Below, in pieces: positions 6,400 through 9,218 of a DNA stretch of 9,218 bases. Location: positions 1 to 9,218 of the forward strand of contig JAEXJH010000047.1 in the NCBI GenBank assembly GCA_023445955.1, in the 5' to 3' direction. Each line of letters opens with the position of its first letter. Position 1 is the first letter of the stretch. A program made the position numbers and the translations under genes. The notes under the pieces were generated by a model, which saw only the letters and a list, made by a program, of their open reading frames with translations, was not told the origin of the DNA and ran no database searches. The stretch is from Pseudomonadota bacterium (GTDB lineage: Bacteria > Pseudomonadota > Alphaproteobacteria > Caulobacterales > Caulobacteraceae).

Positions 6400-7806
6400 A
6401 TGCGTCTGCCGCGCCTTCTCCGCACCACGCCGTTCCGGCTGACCCTGCTGTTCCTGGCCCTGTTCGCGGCGGCCGCCAGCGCCTTCCTGGGCTACATCTA
6501 TGTGGCCACGGCGGGCGAGGTGAACCGCCGCGCCCAGGCCGAGATCAGCCGTGAGTTCGAGAGCCTGGAGGCGGCCTATCGCCAGGGCGGCGTCGACGCT
6601 CTGAACCAGACCATCGTCGAGCGGGCTACGGGCGAAAAGCCGTTCCTCTATTTCCTGGCCGACAAGAGCGGCAAGCGCATCTCGGGCTCGATCGAGGAGT
6701 CGCCGGTCAGCGATTTCTCCGGCGACGGTCCGCAGTGGGCCAGTTTCAAGGTCACCGAGACCGACCTGGACGGGGCCGAGGTCAAGGCCGCCGCGCGCGG
6801 GGTGCAGCAGCGGCTGGACCACGGCGAGATCCTGTTCGTCGGGGCCGATGTCGACGCGTCCGAGGCCTATGTCCGCAAGATCGTCCGGGCCCTGTGGGGC
6901 GCGGGGGCGCTGGTCATCCTGCTGGGCATGGCCGGCGGCATCCTGATCAGCCGCAATGTCAGCCGCTCGATGCAGGGGCTGGTGGACGTGGTCAACGACG
7001 TGCGCGCCGGCGACCTGCACGCCCGCGCTCGGGTGCGTGGCACGCGCGACGAGTATGACGAGCTGGCCGAGGGCCTGAACGACATGCTCGACCGCATCGA
7101 GCGTCTGATGGGTGGCCTGCGCCACGCTGGCGACGCCATCGCCCACGACCTGCGCTCGCCCCTAACCCGCCTCCGCGCCCGCATGGAGGTCGCCCTGATC
7201 GACGCCGAGAACGGCAAGGGCGATCCGGTGGCGGCGCTGGAGACGGCGCTGCAGGACGCCGACGGGGTGCTGAAGACCTTCAACGCCGTCCTGGCCATCG
7301 CCCGCCTGCAGGCCGCCGGCTCGGCGCCCGACCAGCGCAATTTCGACGCCTCGGAGTTGGCCACCGACATGGCCGAGCTCTACGAGTTCTCGTGCGAGGA
7401 CAAGGGCCTGGACTTCAAGGCCGAGATCGTCCCGGCCCTGAACATCAAGGGCAACCGCGAGTTCCTGGCCCAGGCGCTGGCCAACATCCTCGACAACGCC
7501 ATCAAATATACACCGGAAGGCGGGGCGATCATGCTGCGCGCGCGCCGCACCTCGTCGGGCGAGCTGGAGTTCTCGGTCACCGACACCGGCCCCGGCGTGC
7601 CAGAAGCCGACCGACCCCGCGTGGTCCAGCGCTTCGTGCGCCTGGAAAACAGCCGCAGCGAGCCCGGTGCGGGCCTGGGCCTGTCGCTGGTGAGCGCGGT
7701 GGCCGTCTCGCACGGCGGGCGCTTGGAGCTGGCCGAAGGGCCTGGCGAATACAACGGCATGGGGCCTGGGCTGCGGGTGGCGCTGGTTCTGCCGCGGGTG
7801 GAGTAG
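6400..7806 (+). CDS. Membrane sensor histidine kinase (HAMP-HisKA-HATPase), partner of the adjacent regulator
   Basis: This inner-membrane kinase probably phosphorylates the regulator encoded 34 nt upstream. Its 468 residues hold TM1 (about 12-36), a roughly 125-residue periplasmic domain, TM2 (about 164-184), a HAMP linker (about 185-238), a HisKA domain with phosphoacceptor His249 in AIAHDLRSPLTRL, and an ATPase domain. The N box is NILDNAIKYTPEGG (Asn366), G1 is DTGPGVPE (from Asp395) and G2 is GAGLGLSL (423 onwards), so it looks catalytically intact. The periplasmic domain (for example FLYFLADKSGKRISG and LFVGADVDASEAY) resembles sensor domains of TctE/CusS-like kinases, but the ligand cannot be read from it. 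ATG 6400 is the first usable start because an in-frame TAG lies at 6382-6384. The ribosome site is weak (GGA at 6390-6392), suggesting lower expression than the regulator. Confidence 0.95.
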   Translation: MRLPRLLRTTPFRLTLLFLALFAAAASAFLGYIYVATAGEVNRRAQAEISREFESLEAAYRQGGVDALNQTIVERATGEKPFLYFLADKSGKRISGSIEESPVSDFSGDGPQWASFKVTETDLDGAEVKAAARGVQQRLDHGEILFVGADVDASEAYVRKIVRALWGAGALVILLGMAGGILISRNVSRSMQGLVDVVNDVRAGDLHARARVRGTRDEYDELAEGLNDMLDRIERLMGGLRHAGDAIAHDLRSPLTRLRARMEVALIDAENGKGDPVAALETALQDADGVLKTFNAVLAIARLQAAGSAPDQRNFDASELATDMAELYEFSCEDKGLDFKAEIVPALNIKGNREFLAQALANILDNAIKYTPEGGAIMLRARRTSSGELEFSVTDTGPGVPEADRPRVVQRFVRLENSRSEPGAGLGLSLVSAVAVSHGGRLELAEGPGEYNGMGPGLRVALVLPRVE

Positions 7807-7815
7807 GAGCGTCTG

Positions 7816-8943
7816 ATGGATCGCCGCCAGTTTCTCGTTGGGTCGCTGGCGCTAACGCCTGCCGCCGCCCTCGCCCAGGCCCAGCCCGCGCCGCCGCCGT
7901 TCCCGCCGGTCGACGCCAAGAGCGTCTGGCTGGTCGGCGACAGCGCCCCGTCCGACGCCGTCCGCACCGCCACGCGCCTGGCGGAGCTGGTGCAGAAGGG
8001 CAAGCCGCGCGACGGTTACCTCTCGGGCGGCGCGGTGACGGAGCTAGAGCAACGGTTCGCGGCCCTGTTGGGCAAGGAGGACTGCGCCTTCCTACCCACC
8101 GGCACCCTGGCCAACCACGTCGCCGTGCGCATCCTGGCCGGCGACGCCACGCGGGTCATCGTCCAGCATGAGAGCCATCTCTATCGCGACGAGAGCGACG
8201 CGACCCAGCTCTTGTCAGGCCTGAACCTGATCGACCTGGCCCCCGGCCGCGCCGGTCCGTCGCTGGACGAGATCAAGGCCGCTGTCGACGAGGCCGAGAA
8301 CGGGCCGTACCCGCTAAAGATCGGCGCCATCTCGCTGGAGAGCCCGGTGCGCCGCGCCCATGGCGAGCTGCTGGCGGTGTCGGACCTCGCCGCGATCTCG
8401 GCCTACGCCAAGTCCAAGAACATCCGCCTGCACCTGGACGGCGCGCGCCTGCTGCTGGCCCCGCCCAGCTATGACGTGACCGGCGCGGCGGCGCTGTTCG
8501 ATACGGTCTATGTCTCGCTCTACAAGTACCTGGACGCGCCGTTCGGGGCGGTGCTGGCCGGGAGCAAGGCCGACATCGCCAAGGTCCGCGCCCTGCGTCA
8601 CCAGTTCGGCGGCACCATTTACCAGGGCTGGGAGAGCGCGGTGCTGGCCCTGGCGGCGCTGGACGATTTCCAGGCCCGCCAGAAGGCCGCCTACGCCACC
8701 GCCGACCAGGTGTTCGCCGCGTTGGACAAGGCCGGCGCGGCCAAGCTGAAGCCGGCGCCGAACGCCTCGAACATCCGCCAGCTGGTCGTGAAGCCCAAGG
8801 TCGCCGAGGGCCTGTTCGACCGCATGCGCGTGGGCGGCGTGCGCTTGCCCAAACCCGACAAGGACGGGGTGGTCGACTTCTGGATTAACGACACGATCAC
8901 CCGCCGCCCGGCCGACGAGTACGTGAAGCTGTTCCTGGGTTAG
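7816..8943 (+). CDS. Tat-exported PLP-dependent enzyme, threonine aldolase / beta-eliminating lyase family, substrate unknown
   Basis: This 375-residue fold type I PLP enzyme resembles low-specificity L-threonine aldolases. Visible hallmarks are PTGTLANHVAV (phosphate-binding turn), HESHLYRDES (His expected to stack on the PLP ring), LHLDGARLL (Asp208 for the pyridine nitrogen, Arg211) and the probable Schiff-base Lys237 in SLYKYLDAPFGAVLAG. It differs from typical family members. It begins MDRRQFLVGS, a twin-arginine export motif, followed by a hydrophobic stretch and ALAQAQPA, with cleavage likely after residue 20 or 22. Where aldolases usually read ENTHN..GG it has ESPVRRAHGE, and GGGMRQ is replaced by GGTIYQ. 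Substrate recognition is therefore probably altered. The AGGAG site (7805-7809) overlaps the kinase stop and lies 6 nt before the ATG, indicating one operon with the two-component genes. The family call is secure; threonine aldolase activity is not. Confidence 0.88.
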   Translation: MDRRQFLVGSLALTPAAALAQAQPAPPPFPPVDAKSVWLVGDSAPSDAVRTATRLAELVQKGKPRDGYLSGGAVTELEQRFAALLGKEDCAFLPTGTLANHVAVRILAGDATRVIVQHESHLYRDESDATQLLSGLNLIDLAPGRAGPSLDEIKAAVDEAENGPYPLKIGAISLESPVRRAHGELLAVSDLAAISAYAKSKNIRLHLDGARLLLAPPSYDVTGAAALFDTVYVSLYKYLDAPFGAVLAGSKADIAKVRALRHQFGGTIYQGWESAVLALAALDDFQARQKAAYATADQVFAALDKAGAAKLKPAPNASNIRQLVVKPKVAEGLFDRMRVGGVRLPKPDKDGVVDFWINDTITRRPADEYVKLFLG

Positions 8944-9218
8944 GGCAGCTTCCAGCCCTGCTCGGCGCTGGGGACGTAGAGCGCGTCCGGGGCCAGGGCC
9001 AGCGAGTCGAAGCCGCGCGGAGCCTGAGTCCAGATGACCAGGAAGGTCGCGATCGCCATCAGCGGCAGGAAGACATAGCCGGCGATCTGGCGTCGTCGGC
9101 TGGGCTCGGTCCGGCCCACGAAGCCGACGCGCAGCACCAGCGGATGCGCCCCCCAGCCACAGGCCAGGGGCGAGGCCAGAGTCGCGTGCGACACCTTCAG
9201 CAGAGCGCGGGCGTAGTC
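8940..9218 (-). CDS. C-terminal end of an unrecognised single-helix membrane protein (5' end beyond the window)
   Basis: A minus-strand reading frame is open from the window edge to a TAA at 8942-8940, giving 92 residues. A GTG codon at 9194-9192 could serve as a start, but the frame continues upstream without a stop (DYARALLKVSHATLAS), so the gene more likely begins outside the window. The visible part has a short, fairly hydrophobic first segment (LASPLACGWGAHPLVLRVGFVG), a basic stretch (SRRRQ), one clear membrane helix (IAGYVFLPLMAIATFLVIW) and a polar tail ending GWKLP. I do not recognise the family. Its stop overlaps the stop of the convergent PLP enzyme by 4 nt. Support comes from the open frame, the plausible membrane helix and the tight convergent packing. 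Confidence 0.6.
   Translation of the reverse strand, partial: DYARALLKVSHATLASPLACGWGAHPLVLRVGFVGRTEPSRRRQIAGYVFLPLMAIATFLVIWTQAPRGFDSLALAPDALYVPSAEQGWKLP

Overview
The window is high-GC (roughly two thirds G+C or more by eye) and densely packed. Genes are joined by ATGA overlaps or very short gaps, with one minus-strand gene at the right edge. The gene order ccmI-ccmE-ccmF-ccmH, then a DegP/HtrA protease, then an OmpR-type regulator and a sensor kinase, is a familiar alphaproteobacterial arrangement (the cycHJKL-degP cluster of rhizobia). The protein sequences and base composition suggest a Caulobacter-like member of the Caulobacterales. That placement is inferred from gene content only; no database search was possible. 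The window looks chromosomal. I see no mobile element, tRNA, rRNA or CRISPR array.

Region 1 (1-3780, plus) is the distal part of a system I cytochrome c maturation operon. It holds the C-terminal part of CcmI (apocytochrome chaperone, cut by the window edge), CcmE (periplasmic haem chaperone), CcmF (haem lyase core) and CcmH (dithiol protein acting on the apocytochrome CXXCH motif). All three internal junctions are 4-nt ATGA overlaps, pointing to translational coupling. No ccmG and no ccmABCD are present here, so they must lie elsewhere.

Region 2 (3781-5572, plus) is a 145-nt gap with two stem-loops, then a full-length periplasmic serine protease of the DegP/HtrA family with an intact His-Asp-Ser triad and two PDZ domains. 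A textbook Rho-independent terminator with a GAGA loop closes the unit.

Region 3 (5573-8943, plus) is a two-component pair followed 9 nt later by an unusual PLP-dependent enzyme. The pair is an OmpR/PhoB response regulator and a HAMP-HisKA-HATPase sensor kinase. The enzyme has the threonine aldolase / beta-eliminating lyase fold but starts with a twin-arginine signal, so it is probably a folded, cofactor-loaded periplasmic enzyme. It has also lost several sequence hallmarks of true threonine aldolases. It is the least ordinary item in the window.

Region 4 (8940-9218, minus) is the C-terminal end of an unrecognised protein with one predicted membrane helix. It converges on the PLP enzyme with a 4-nt overlap of the stop codons.

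Taken together, the region is a cell-envelope cluster. Its genes cover periplasmic haem attachment to cytochromes c, periplasmic protein quality control, a membrane sensor that could monitor envelope state, and a periplasmic PLP enzyme of unknown substrate. The functional link between these parts is inferred from gene order, not shown by the sequence.
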